From Streptomyces sp. D2-8 (lineage in GTDB: Bacteria; Actinomycetota; Actinomycetes; Streptomycetales; Streptomycetaceae): a stretch of DNA of 64,000 bases. Numbering within the stretch: position 1 is the stretch's first letter; each line of letters opens with the position of its first letter. Below are positions 1-7,985 of this stretch, piece by piece. The translations under genes were made by a program, and so were the position numbers. The stretch covers positions 744,001 to 808,000 of the forward strand of contig NZ_JAAHBP010000003.1 of assembly GCF_023184515.1 (NCBI RefSeq), given 5' to 3'. The notes beneath the pieces are model-generated. The model ran no database searches. It was not told the origin of the DNA and saw only the letters and a list, made by a program, of their open reading frames with translations.

Positions 1-744
1 GTGGTGATCGCGCCCGTCGCCCCCTCCCACCTGACCGACGAGGTGTCCGACGACGTCCTGGCCGCGCTCGCGCTCATCCGCCCCGGCACCCGCATCGTCT
101 CCATCTGCACCGGCGCCTTCGTCCTCGCCGCCGCCGGTCTCCTCGACGGGCGGCGGGCGACCACCCACTGGCAGGTCGCCGACCACTTCAGGCGCATGTT
201 CCCGCGGGTCGACCTCGACCCGGACGTGCTGTTCGTCGACGACCACCCGTTCCTGACCTCCGCCGGTGCCGCCTCCGGCGTGGACATCTGCCTGCACCTC
301 GTCCGCAAGGACCACGGCAGCCACGTGGCCAACAGCGTCGCCCGCCGCTGCGTCGTCCCGCCCTTCCGGGACGGCGGCCAGGCCCAGTACATCGAGCAGC
401 CCGTGCCCGAGCAGGGCGCCGCGAGCACCGCGGCCACCCGCGCCTGGGCCCTGGCGCGTCTCGGCGAACCGCTCACGCTCGCCGACCTCGCCGGCCATGC
501 GCGGATGAGCCTGCGCACCTTCGCCCGCCGTTTCCACGACGAGGTGGGTCTCAGCCCCGGCCGCTGGCTGATCCAGCAGCGCGTGGCGCGGGCCCGGCAT
601 CTGCTGGAGTCCAGCGACCTGACGGTTGATCAGATCGCCGGCCGGGTCGGCTTCGCGACCGGCGCGTCCCTGCGCCAGCATCTGCACGCGGCGATCGGGG
701 TCTCCCCGCAGGCCTACCGCCGCACGTTCCAGACCGCCCGCTGA
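1..744 (+). CDS. GlxA-type AraC-family regulator, 5' end cut by window
   Basis: The 247 visible residues hold most of a DJ-1/PfpI-like domain (about 1-135, with the ICTGAFVLAAAGLLDG nucleophile-elbow region near residue 37) followed by an AraC helix-turn-helix pair (about 150-243, containing the GFATGASLRQH recognition segment). Family members are usually about 310-330 residues and begin with another part of the DJ-1 fold, so the GTG at base 1 is probably an internal codon and roughly 70-80 N-terminal residues lie outside the window. GlxA-type proteins are DNA-binding regulators in which the DJ-1 domain is thought to sense a ligand; nothing next to this gene identifies that ligand. A hairpin at 846-880 may end its transcript. 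Confidence 0.85.
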   Translation: MVIAPVAPSHLTDEVSDDVLAALALIRPGTRIVSICTGAFVLAAAGLLDGRRATTHWQVADHFRRMFPRVDLDPDVLFVDDHPFLTSAGAASGVDICLHLVRKDHGSHVANSVARRCVVPPFRDGGQAQYIEQPVPEQGAASTAATRAWALARLGEPLTLADLAGHARMSLRTFARRFHDEVGLSPGRWLIQQRVARARHLLESSDLTVDQIAGRVGFATGASLRQHLHAAIGVSPQAYRRTFQTAR

Positions 745-845
745 CATCGGCGGCATCCGCGTACGGCCTGCGGCATGACCTGCCGCGCGTCCTGACGCAC
801 AGCCAATTCCATTGACAGCAAAGACATTTGTCGACCTGTTGCCTT

Positions 846-880
846 CTGTCGGAGCGTGACGGAACCCTCACGTCCGACAG
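846..880 (+). terminator. hairpin between the AraC gene and the conservon
   Basis: CTGTCGGA-g-CGTGA (846-859) pairs with TCACG-TCCGACAG (868-880): 13 base pairs with a one-base bulge and an 8-base loop, about 100 bases after the AraC stop. It has no clear U tract, so it is a probable factor-assisted terminator, or a leader structure of the conservon mRNA. Confidence 0.5.
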
Positions 881-1028
881 GGGGGAGGTTGATCCTTTCG
901 GGTCCAAACCCGATAAGGTTCCGATCGGCGCTGCGAGTTGACGCGATCGCGTCCAGTCGATTCGCAGTGCGTACTCATGAGTGCGATCCACACCCCCCTG
1001 TTCGATCGTGTTGCCTCGAAGGATGCAG

Positions 1029-2756
1029 ATGGAACTCGCCACTCCGCCACCGGCGGCGCGGGCCCCTGTCGCCTGGTACAGCTGGTGGTTGATGCCGCTG
1101 GGCTTGGGAGGCGGGACCGTTGCCGCCACGTTCATGAGCTCGGAGCGAATAACCGTGGCCGTCGCCGGAGTAGCGGCGACGGCGGCCGGTGCCGTGTGCG
1201 TACGGCTGCTGCTGCGCACCCGGGCACAACTGCACCGCGCGGAGGGTTCCTTCCGCACCACGCAGGCCGAGCACAACCAGCAGTGGCAGCAGCATGTGGC
1301 CGGTCTGGAACGCAAGTTCACCGCCGACCGCGCCACGCTGGAATCCCAGCTCAACGAGCAGAACGCCGCGTACGAGCGACGCCTGGCCGACCAGAGCGCC
1401 ACGTACGAGACGCAGCTCGCCGACCAGTCCCGGGCCTATGAGGAACGGCTGACCGAGCAGGCCACCTCGTACGAGGCCCAGCTCGCCGACCAGGCCGAGG
1501 TCTGGCAGGAGCAGCTCTCCCACCAGCTCGCCGCGGTCGCCCGGCTCGCCGACGAGCAGCTGCCCGACGCGATGGAGAAGCTGCGCGCCGGCGACGCCAT
1601 CGACGACCTGCTGCCCACCGTCAACCAGTGCGCCAAGGTCAGTTCGGACCTCCAGGCCGAACTGCGCAAGCTGCTGCGCACCTCCCTGATCGGCCTGGAG
1701 GCGGAGTTCGACCGCTCCACCTCCGCCGAACAGGCCGTGATCAGCATCGGCAACCGCATCCACGTCCTGACCAGCAAGCTCCGCGGCCGTCTGCACGAGA
1801 TGCAGGGCGAGCACGGCCGGCTGCCGTCCGTCGCCCGGGGCCTGATGGAACTCGACCAGGAGCTCGGCCCCGCCGACTCGCTCGCCGCCAGCATCGGCGT
1901 GCTCGGCGGCTCGGACCGGCCCGGGCGTCAGTGGCAGGAACCGCAGCGGCTGCTGAGCGTGGTGCGCGGCGGCATCGGCCGGATCAAGGACTTCCACCGG
2001 ATCCAGGTCCGCCACCTGCCCGAACTCGGCGTCGACGGCGGCCTCGTCGACCACCTCACGCTGATCCTGGCCCACCTCCTGGACAACGCGGCCCGCTACT
2101 CGCCGCCCACCGAGCCGGTGCTCATCTCCGGCAAGGAGGTCCCCAACGGCGTCGGCATCGAGATCCAGGACTCCGGCAAGGGCCTGAGCGAGGAGAAGAA
2201 GCGCGAGGCCGAGCACGCCCTCGCGGGCACCGCGCCCGGCGCGGGCCTCGGCGGCATCACCGAGGATGCCAACATCGGCCTGCGCGTCGTCGGCGCCCTC
2301 GCCCGCCGCTACGGCATCCGCGTCACCTTCGCGGACTCGCCGTGGCTCGGCACCTCCGTGGTGGTCGTGGTCCCGCACAAGTACTTCAGCCCGCTGCCCA
2401 TGGCCGCGACCGCGACGGCCGCGCCGGCCCCGGAGGTCCGCACCGCCACGGCCGCCCCGGCCGCCGAGTCGGACACCGCGCCCGGCCCACAGGCCGTGCA
2501 GGCCGAGACCGGGCAGACCACCCCCGGCGGACTGCCCCGGCGCCGCAGCAAGCGCAACGAGACGGAGGCGCCCAGGCCGGCCGAGCGGACCGACCGGAAC
2601 ACCGTCGCCGCCGTCCCGCCGGACGCGTCCTTCTCGGGTCTCGCCGCCTTCGCCACCGCCGGACGCGACGCGGCGGAGGCCTCCGAGGCGGCCGACGACC
2701 GCGGCACCCTCGCCGGACGCGAGTACACCGAGCACCGCACCGAAGAGAGCGACTAG
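1029..2756 (+). CDS. cvnA: CvnA, conservon sensor histidine kinase-like protein
   Basis: 575-residue membrane protein. Two hydrophobic segments lie near residues 8-32 and 38-60, followed by a long coiled coil (about 75-190) built from repeated Gln/Tyr/Leu-rich units of the type YE-x-QLADQ. A GHKL ATPase domain (about 345-460) shows the N box (LLDNAARYSPP, near residue 352), the G1 motif DSGKGL and the GLRVVGALARRYG segment. No HisKA phospho-acceptor helix is evident, as is usual for CvnA. The C-terminal 115 residues are Ala/Pro/Thr-rich and probably disordered. I chose ATG 1029 because AAGGA sits six bases upstream; an ATG at 1023 is also in frame. It heads a five-gene operon whose products form a membrane-associated complex resembling eukaryotic G-protein signalling. 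Confidence 0.9.
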   Translation: MELATPPPAARAPVAWYSWWLMPLGLGGGTVAATFMSSERITVAVAGVAATAAGAVCVRLLLRTRAQLHRAEGSFRTTQAEHNQQWQQHVAGLERKFTADRATLESQLNEQNAAYERRLADQSATYETQLADQSRAYEERLTEQATSYEAQLADQAEVWQEQLSHQLAAVARLADEQLPDAMEKLRAGDAIDDLLPTVNQCAKVSSDLQAELRKLLRTSLIGLEAEFDRSTSAEQAVISIGNRIHVLTSKLRGRLHEMQGEHGRLPSVARGLMELDQELGPADSLAASIGVLGGSDRPGRQWQEPQRLLSVVRGGIGRIKDFHRIQVRHLPELGVDGGLVDHLTLILAHLLDNAARYSPPTEPVLISGKEVPNGVGIEIQDSGKGLSEEKKREAEHALAGTAPGAGLGGITEDANIGLRVVGALARRYGIRVTFADSPWLGTSVVVVVPHKYFSPLPMAATATAAPAPEVRTATAAPAAESDTAPGPQAVQAETGQTTPGGLPRRRSKRNETEAPRPAERTDRNTVAAVPPDASFSGLAAFATAGRDAAEASEAADDRGTLAGREYTEHRTEESD

Positions 2757-2760
2757 TCCC

Positions 2761-3171
2761 ATGACGCAGCAAGGAACAGATGTGAGCTGGGCGCTCCGCG
2801 ATCTCGTCGAGAGTATCCAGGAGATCCGTTTCGCCCTCGTGGCCTCCAGCGACGGCAAGGCCATCACCTCCTACGGCGCCGAAGACCCCGACGACGTCGA
2901 CCGCTTCGCGGCCGTGGTGGCCGGACTGCAGGCCCTGGCCCAGCCGGTCGCCGAGCAGTTCCCCAACTACGCCGGGCAGCTGCGCCTCGCGATGATCGAG
3001 GTGGACGGCGGGCACCTCTTCGTCGTCCGCGCGGGGGTGGAGACGTACCTCGGCGTCCTCGCCAGGGAAGGCCTCGACCAGGGCCTGCTCGGGCACCAGA
3101 TGAGAGACCTGGCCCGCAGGATGGGTGAGCTCCTCGGCACCACTCCGCGCCTGGAGGAGCACTCTGGATGA
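2761..3171 (+). CDS. cvnB: CvnB, roadblock/LC7 domain protein
   Basis: A 136-residue single-domain roadblock/LC7 protein, matching the family in length; the segments FALVASSDGKAITSYG and HLFVVRAGVETYLGVLA are typical. Roadblock proteins act as regulators of small GTPases, and in conservons CvnB is thought to work on the GTPase CvnD while associating with CvnA. It starts 4 bases after cvnA stops and its TGA overlaps the ATG of cvnC in an ATGA, so translation is coupled in both directions. It is cytoplasmic, with no signal or membrane segment. Confidence 0.92.
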   Translation: MTQQGTDVSWALRDLVESIQEIRFALVASSDGKAITSYGAEDPDDVDRFAAVVAGLQALAQPVAEQFPNYAGQLRLAMIEVDGGHLFVVRAGVETYLGVLAREGLDQGLLGHQMRDLARRMGELLGTTPRLEEHSG

Positions 3172-3539
3172 GTGCTCCCCGCAGGCCGTCGGACCCGTCC
3201 GGTCTCGAGCGCTACTACGTCCTCACCGGAGGGCGCAGCGGACCGGGCGGTTCGGCGTCGAGCCTCGACGTGGCGACGCTGGTCGTCGCCCGCGCCGCCC
3301 CGTTACCGGGCATGCAGCACGAGCACGAGGACATCCTCCGCCGCTGCCGCGACCCGCTGTCGGTCGCCGAGCTCGGCGCCCACCTCGGGCTCCCCTTCAA
3401 CATTCTCGCGGTGCTGCTGTCGGACCTGCTGGACGCAGGTCGCGTCGAAGCCCGTAACCCCATCCCGGCACACGACGCCGGCCGCGGGCCCGACCTCGCG
3501 CTCCTTGAGGAGGTACTCAGTGGACTTGAAAGGCTTTGA
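3168..3539 (+). CDS. cvnC: CvnC, DUF742 protein
   Basis: A 123-residue DUF742 protein. The central part (PLSVAELGAHLGLPFNILAV) resembles a winged-helix core, which is characteristic of DUF742, although a DNA-binding role has not been shown for conservon members. It overlaps cvnB by four bases (ATGA) and its last 20 bases overlap the start of cvnD, so the four proteins are likely made in a fixed ratio. In the conservon model CvnC is part of the membrane-associated complex with CvnA, CvnB and CvnD. Confidence 0.9.
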   Translation: MSAPRRPSDPSGLERYYVLTGGRSGPGGSASSLDVATLVVARAAPLPGMQHEHEDILRRCRDPLSVAELGAHLGLPFNILAVLLSDLLDAGRVEARNPIPAHDAGRGPDLALLEEVLSGLERL

Positions 3540-4122
3540 CCAACCCGGAGGCTCGGCCGGGGACACCCGCTCGGTGAAGGTGATGATCGCCGGCGGGTTC
3601 GGCACCGGGAAGACCACCATGGTCCGGTCGGTCAGCGACATCAAGCCGCTCACCACCGAGGAGACCCTCACCCAGGCCAGTGCCGACGTCGACCGTCTCA
3701 TCGGCGTCGCCGACAAGACGCAGACCACCGTCAGCCTGGACTTCGGCAAGATCGGCATCAACGAGAGCCTGGTGCTGTACCTGTTCGGCACGCCGGGTCA
3801 GGAGCGGTTCTGGTTCCTGTGGAACGGGCTGTTCAAGGGGGCCCTCGGCGCGATCGTCCTGGTGGACACGCGCCGTCTGGAATCCAGTTTCCGGGCGATC
3901 GAGGAGATGGAGCGGCAGGAGGTCCCCTTCGTCGTCGCGCTGAACGTCTTCCCCGACTCGCGGAACTACCCGGTCGAGGAGATCCGGGACGCCCTGGACA
4001 TCCCCGAGCACACCCCGGTCGTGGCCTTCGACGCCCGCGACCGGGCCGCCAGCCGGGACGTCCTGGTCGCCCTGATCCACCATCTGAAGGAACGCTCGGC
4101 CGTGGCCCTGGAGCCCCGATGA
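3520..4122 (+). CDS. cvnD: CvnD, small Ras-like GTPase of the conservon
   Basis: A 200-residue MglA/Ras-like GTPase. The P-loop GGFGTGKTTM lies near residue 25, the switch II region FGTPGQERFW near residue 90, and a VALNVF segment stands where the NKxD base-recognition loop is expected, so that loop is degenerate. I start it at GTG 3520, preceded by GAGGAGG, and not at the much longer open frame upstream, which would run through all of cvnC. Its TGA overlaps the ATG of cvnE (ATGA). CvnD is the G-protein-like switch of the conservon. Confidence 0.92.
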   Translation: MDLKGFDQPGGSAGDTRSVKVMIAGGFGTGKTTMVRSVSDIKPLTTEETLTQASADVDRLIGVADKTQTTVSLDFGKIGINESLVLYLFGTPGQERFWFLWNGLFKGALGAIVLVDTRRLESSFRAIEEMERQEVPFVVALNVFPDSRNYPVEEIRDALDIPEHTPVVAFDARDRAASRDVLVALIHHLKERSAVALEPR

Positions 4123-5369
4123 ACGACTCGACCGAATCCAGCCTCCCGGCCATGCGGGGCTGCCCCGTCGCCCACCACGGGGCCGACCTGACGCGGCTGT
4201 ACGGCCCGGACGCCGCGACCGACCCGATGGGCATCTACGAGCGGCTCCGCAAGGAGCACGGCTCGGTCGCGCCGGTCCTGCTCGAAGGAGACGTGCCCGC
4301 CTGGCTGGTCCTCGGCTACCGCGACAACCGGCGGGTGCTCGACAACCCCCGCCAGTTCAGCCGGGACGCGAGGATCTGGCGGGACTGGGCCGACGGGCGC
4401 GTCGACGAGACCTCGCCGCTGATCCCGATGATCGGCTGGCGGCCGGACTGCGTCTCCCAGGACGGCGAACCGCACCGCAGGCTGCGCGCGGCCGTGACCG
4501 ACGGGCTCCAGGCGGCGGCTGCCCGCGGCATCCGGCGTCACGCGACCCACTTCGCGAACAAGCAGATCAACGCCTTCGCCGACACCGGACGCGCCGACCT
4601 CGTGGCGGACTACGCCGAGTACCTGCCGATGCTCGTGCTCTCCCGCATCCTCGGTCTTCCCGAGTCGGAGGGGCGCGACCTGGTCGAGTCCTGTGCCCAG
4701 GTCTTCAAGGGCGGCGAGGACGCTCTCGCGCACAACGAGCGCATCATGGGGATCCTCGCCGAACTGGCCGAGCGCAAGCGCACCGAGCCCGGCGGCGACT
4801 TCGCCACCGCCCTGCTGGGGCACGCGGCCGGTCTCGACGAGGACGAGGTGGTCAGCCATCTGCGTCTGGTGCTGATCGCCGCGCACACCACGACCAGCAA
4901 CCTGCTGGCCCGGGTGCTCCAGATGATCCTCACCGACACCGTCCGGCTCTCCGGACTGATCAGCGGCCAGCTGAACATCTCCGCCGTGGTGGAGGAGGTC
5001 ATGTGGAACAGCCCGCCGCTGGCCGTGCTGCCGGGCCGGTTCGCCGCCGGCGACCTCGAACTCGGCGGCCACCAGATCCAGGAGGGCGACCTGCTGGTGC
5101 TGGGCCTCGCTGCGGGCAACACCGACCCCGACGTCCGGCCGGACACGGGTGTCTCCGTCCAGGGCAACCAGGCACACCTGGCGTTCAGTTCGGGTCCGCA
5201 CGAGTGCCCGGGGCAGAGCATCGGCCAGTCCATCATCGAGATCGCGGTGGACGTCCTGCTGCACCGCCTGCCGGGCCTGACCCTGGCCGTGCCCCCGGAG
5301 GATCTCACCTCGACCGCTTCCACGTGGGAGTCCCGGCTGGACAGCCTGCCGGTCGAGTTCGCCGTGTAG
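4119..5369 (+). CDS. cvnE: CvnE, cytochrome P450 of CYP157 type without the ExxR motif
   Basis: A 416-residue P450. The heme loop FSSGPHECPGQ is intact (Cys363) and the I helix reads AAHTTTS. In the K helix, where nearly every P450 has ExxR, the sequence is E293-V-M-W296, so the arginine is missing. Loss of ExxR is the hallmark of the Streptomyces CYP157 family, whose members commonly sit in conservons. The gene is coupled to cvnD by an ATGA overlap and ends the operon just before a strong hairpin. The substrate is unknown. Reduced or unusual catalysis is possible, and a structural or regulatory role in the conservon complex is an alternative. Confidence 0.92.
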   Translation: MNDSTESSLPAMRGCPVAHHGADLTRLYGPDAATDPMGIYERLRKEHGSVAPVLLEGDVPAWLVLGYRDNRRVLDNPRQFSRDARIWRDWADGRVDETSPLIPMIGWRPDCVSQDGEPHRRLRAAVTDGLQAAAARGIRRHATHFANKQINAFADTGRADLVADYAEYLPMLVLSRILGLPESEGRDLVESCAQVFKGGEDALAHNERIMGILAELAERKRTEPGGDFATALLGHAAGLDEDEVVSHLRLVLIAAHTTTSNLLARVLQMILTDTVRLSGLISGQLNISAVVEEVMWNSPPLAVLPGRFAAGDLELGGHQIQEGDLLVLGLAAGNTDPDVRPDTGVSVQGNQAHLAFSSGPHECPGQSIGQSIIEIAVDVLLHRLPGLTLAVPPEDLTSTASTWESRLDSLPVEFAV

Positions 5370-5383
5370 CGCCCTCGCGTGAT

Positions 5384-5407
5384 GCCCGGCCGGACCTCCG
5401 GCCGGGC
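5384..5407 (+). terminator. terminator hairpin after the conservon
   Basis: GCCCGGCCGGA (5384-5394) and TCCGGCCGGGC (5397-5407) form a perfect 11-bp stem with a 2-base gap, 14 bases after the cvnE stop codon. There is no U tract, as is common in Streptomyces. Confidence 0.75.
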
Positions 5408-5496
5408 CCCGCCCGGCTTGTCCGCCGAGCCTCCGCCGCCCCGGGACGTCACACTGGTACGAGTCCGTCCGACGACTCGTCAGGAGGCGCACCGCG

Positions 5497-5961
5497 ATGA
5501 CGTCCGCACCCGTACGCAGCGCTGAGCAGCGCAAGAAGGACACCCTGCACCGCCTGGACCACGACGTGGACGCCTGGGTCGCCACGGCCGACGGCGTGTC
5601 GGGGACGCCGTACCTCGTCCCGCTGTCCTTCCTCTGGAACGGCTCGTACCTGCTGTTCGCCACGCCCGCGTCCAGCCCCACCGGACGGAACCTGGCCGCC
5701 TCCGGCCGGGCCCGGGTGGGCATCGGGCCGACCCGTGACGTCGTCCTCGTCGAGGGCACCGTCGAGACGGTCCAGCCCGGCGAGCTGACCGAGCAGGACG
5801 CCGAACTCTTCGCCGCCAAGACCGGGTTCGACCCCCGCCGGCTGGCCACGCCGTACCTCTACTTCCGCGTCGTGCCGCGGCGGGTGCAGGCCTGGCGGGA
5901 GGCCGACGAACTCGACGGCCGCGAACTCATGCGCGACGGACGGTGGTTGAAGACCGACTGA
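5497..5961 (+). CDS. pyridoxamine 5'-phosphate oxidase-family protein
   Basis: A 154-residue split-barrel protein of the pyridoxamine-phosphate-oxidase/FMN-binding superfamily. The segment GTPYLVPLSFLWNGSYLLFATP, split over two strands, and the later TGRNLAASGRARVGIG are the usual flavin-binding landmarks. Such proteins bind FMN or F420 and act on small molecules; this sequence does not identify the substrate. The ATG at 5497 has a good ribosome site (CAGGAGG, 9 bases upstream). The gene is monocistronic, between the conservon terminator and the VOC gene, and cytoplasmic. Confidence 0.8.
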   Translation: MTSAPVRSAEQRKKDTLHRLDHDVDAWVATADGVSGTPYLVPLSFLWNGSYLLFATPASSPTGRNLAASGRARVGIGPTRDVVLVEGTVETVQPGELTEQDAELFAAKTGFDPRRLATPYLYFRVVPRRVQAWREADELDGRELMRDGRWLKTD

Positions 5962-6039
5962 ATCCGCCGTACCGGGATATCCGCAAGGTACGGGTCCGCG
6001 GGGCACGACCGCCCCGCGACCGAATCCTGCGGAGGAGAC

Positions 6040-6432
6040 ATGGCACTGGTGAAAGCGGGGGTCCTCGTGCTCGACTGCGCCGAGCCCGAGAAGCTCGCCG
6101 TGTTCTACAAGGAACTGCTGGAGGGAGAGGAGTCGGACGCCACCGCCAACCTGGTGGAGATCAAGAGCGCCGACGGCTTCCGGATCGCACTGCGCCGGGA
6201 CGTCAACGCGACCCCGCCCAGCTGGCCGCGCCCCGAGAACTCCCTGCAGGCCCATCTGGAGTTCGTGGTGGACGACCTCGACGCGGTGGAACGCCGCGTC
6301 ATCAGCCTCGGCGGCCGCCCCCTGGAGGCCAAGGAGGCCTCGGGTCCCCTGGAGGAGCGCGGCTACGCCGACCCGGCAGGCCACTCCTTCACGCTGCGCC
6401 GCACGGCGCCGACGGCACCCAAGCAGGGCTGA
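6040..6432 (+). CDS. VOC-family (glyoxalase/bleomycin-resistance-like) protein
   Basis: A 130-residue single-domain vicinal-oxygen-chelate protein. It shows the family's paired beta-alpha-beta-beta-beta modules: GVLVLDCAEPEKLAVFYKEL at the start and HLEFVVDDLDAVERRV followed by YADPAGHSFTL in the second half. Members are dioxygenases, glyoxalases or drug-binding proteins; metal ligands cannot be assigned with certainty here. The start at 6040 has GGAGGA a few bases upstream. It converges on the DUF4235 gene across a shared hairpin. Confidence 0.8.
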   Translation: MALVKAGVLVLDCAEPEKLAVFYKELLEGEESDATANLVEIKSADGFRIALRRDVNATPPSWPRPENSLQAHLEFVVDDLDAVERRVISLGGRPLEAKEASGPLEERGYADPAGHSFTLRRTAPTAPKQG

Positions 6433-6487
6433 GCGCGGCGTCCGCCCGGCGCCGCCGGGCCCAGCGGGGCGGCTGAGCGCACAGGAC

Positions 6488-6518
6488 GGCCCCGCCCGGT
6501 ACGGTGCCGGGCGGGGCC
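6488..6518. terminator. bidirectional terminator between convergent genes
   Basis: GGCCCCGCCCGG (6488-6499) and CCGGGCGGGGCC (6507-6518) form a perfect 12-bp stem with a 7-base loop, placed between the ends of the VOC gene (+) and the DUF4235 gene (-). Confidence 0.8.
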
Positions 6519-6527
6519 GCGTCGCTG

Positions 6528-6824
6528 TCAGTCCCGGCCGCCCTTCTCGCCGGCCGGCCAGGTGCCGGTCGAACGCTCGATGGCCTTGGCACCCGCGCGG
6601 TCCACGGCGCTGCGCACCACCGCGAAGATGGCGCCCTGGATCGCGGCGGCCAGCAGGACCTCGCCCCAGCCGCGGTCCTTGTCCAGCGCGTCGGGCGCGT
6701 CCTCCTCGTGCCGGATCGCCATCCACGTCTTGCGGAAGGCGAGCCCGGCCAGCCAGCCGCCCGACCAGCCGAGCACGAAGCCGAGGGGCTGGTACGCGAG
6801 GGACATCTTCTTCTTCTTTGCCAC
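6528..6824 (-). CDS. DUF4235 small membrane-associated protein
   Basis: A 98-residue protein with the DUF4235 pattern: a basic N terminus (MAKKKK), a glycine-rich hydrophobic helix (YQPLGFVLGWSGGWLAGLAF), a charged turn, then a second amphipathic or hydrophobic helix (EVLLAAAIQGAIFAVVRSAV) ending in a soluble tail. This suggests a small double-spanning membrane protein of unknown function that is widespread in actinobacteria. AAGGAG lies 9 bases before the ATG. The downstream hairpin is shared with the VOC gene. Confidence 0.85.
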   Translation of the reverse strand: MAKKKKMSLAYQPLGFVLGWSGGWLAGLAFRKTWMAIRHEEDAPDALDKDRGWGEVLLAAAIQGAIFAVVRSAVDRAGAKAIERSTGTWPAGEKGGRD

Positions 6825-6859
6825 GGGGAACTCCTTGATCGCTGTGGGGGGGAACGTGG

Positions 6860-7885
6860 TCAGGGGGTGTGCGCCGCCGGTATCCGCTCCTCGACGCGGA
6901 CCGGCCCGGGCGGTGTGCCGTCACCGAACGGCCGGCCGCCCAGCTCCTCGCGGTGGTGCGGGGCCGGCCAGCCGGACAGGTCCGGCCCCAGGGGGACGAC
7001 GCGGGTCGGGTTGATGCCCGTGTGCACCTGGTAGTAGTGGCGCTTGATGTGGTCGAAGTCGACGGTGTCGCCGAACCCGGGCGTCTGGAACAGGTCGCGG
7101 ACGTACGCCCACAGCACCTGGTTCTCCGTCAGCTTCCAGCGGTTGCACTTGAAGTGGCCGTGGTAGACCGCGTCGAAGCGCACCAGCGTGGTGAACAGCC
7201 GGATGTCCGCCTCGGTGATCGTGTCGCCGACCAGGTACCGCTGCCGCTCCAGCCGCCCCGAGAGCAGCTCCAGCCGCCGGAACACACCCGCGCAGGCGGC
7301 CTCGTACTCCTCCTGCCCGGTGGCGAAACCCGCCCGGTAGACGCCGTTGTTGACGTCCTCGTAGACGTCCGCCATGACCTCGTCGATCTCGTCGCGCCGC
7401 GCGTCCGGGTACAGGTCGGGCGCGCCGTCCCGGTGCAGGGCCGTCCACTCGGTGGCGAGATCGAGGGTGAGCTGCTGGTAGTCGTTGGTCACCAGCTGCC
7501 CGCTGGGCACGTCCACGACCGCCGGCACGCTGACACCGCCGGGGTAGTCGTTCTCGCGGCGGTCGTAGGCCTCGCTCAGAAAGCGGATGCCGAGGACCGG
7601 GTCGCGGCCGTCCTCGTCCAGGGTGAAGCGCCAGCTGCGGTCGTCCTGGATCGGGTCGGCGACGGCCAGGGACAGGGCGTCCTCCAGGCCGAGCAGCCGC
7701 CGGGAGACCAGTGACCGGCTCGCCCACGGGCAGGCACGGCTGACGACCAGACGGTAGCGCCCGGCCTCCACCGGCCAGCCGTCCCGGCCGTCCGCGGTGA
7801 TCCGGTCCGCGAAATGTGCCTTGGACCGTGTGAACGCCCTCCTTCCGTAGCCGGTGTTGCCGTCGTCGCCGTCGTCGCGGCTCAT
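6860..7885 (-). CDS. glutathione S-transferase-like protein, ECM4/glutathionyl-hydroquinone reductase type
   Basis: A 341-residue protein of the Xi-class GST (ECM4/YqjG) family, full length. The catalytic cysteine motif CPWASR lies near residue 53, in the thioredoxin-like domain, followed by the all-helical C-terminal domain (about 160-310) with DIRLFTTLVRFD. Enzymes of this type remove glutathione from glutathionyl-hydroquinones. Streptomycetes use mycothiol rather than glutathione, so the physiological thiol is likely different (inference). The start is the ATG at 7885, with AAGGAGGTC eight bases upstream; a longer frame upstream has no support. It is divergent from the cation-efflux gene. 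Confidence 0.88.
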   Translation of the reverse strand: MSRDDGDDGNTGYGRRAFTRSKAHFADRITADGRDGWPVEAGRYRLVVSRACPWASRSLVSRRLLGLEDALSLAVADPIQDDRSWRFTLDEDGRDPVLGIRFLSEAYDRRENDYPGGVSVPAVVDVPSGQLVTNDYQQLTLDLATEWTALHRDGAPDLYPDARRDEIDEVMADVYEDVNNGVYRAGFATGQEEYEAACAGVFRRLELLSGRLERQRYLVGDTITEADIRLFTTLVRFDAVYHGHFKCNRWKLTENQVLWAYVRDLFQTPGFGDTVDFDHIKRHYYQVHTGINPTRVVPLGPDLSGWPAPHHREELGGRPFGDGTPPGPVRVEERIPAAHTP

Positions 7886-7985
7886 GGGGGTGACCTCCTT
7901 GCCGTACGTGTGCCCTGGTGAACGCGTTCCCCGTTTTCCGCGGACGGCACGGTGTGAGCACCGCCGACCGGGGCAATCGGCGTGG

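Noticed and set aside
975..2867. 630-codon minus-strand open frame across cvnA
   Set aside because: It is opposite a well-supported conservon gene, its composition is low-complexity Gly/Val/Leu, and it has no recognisable domain.
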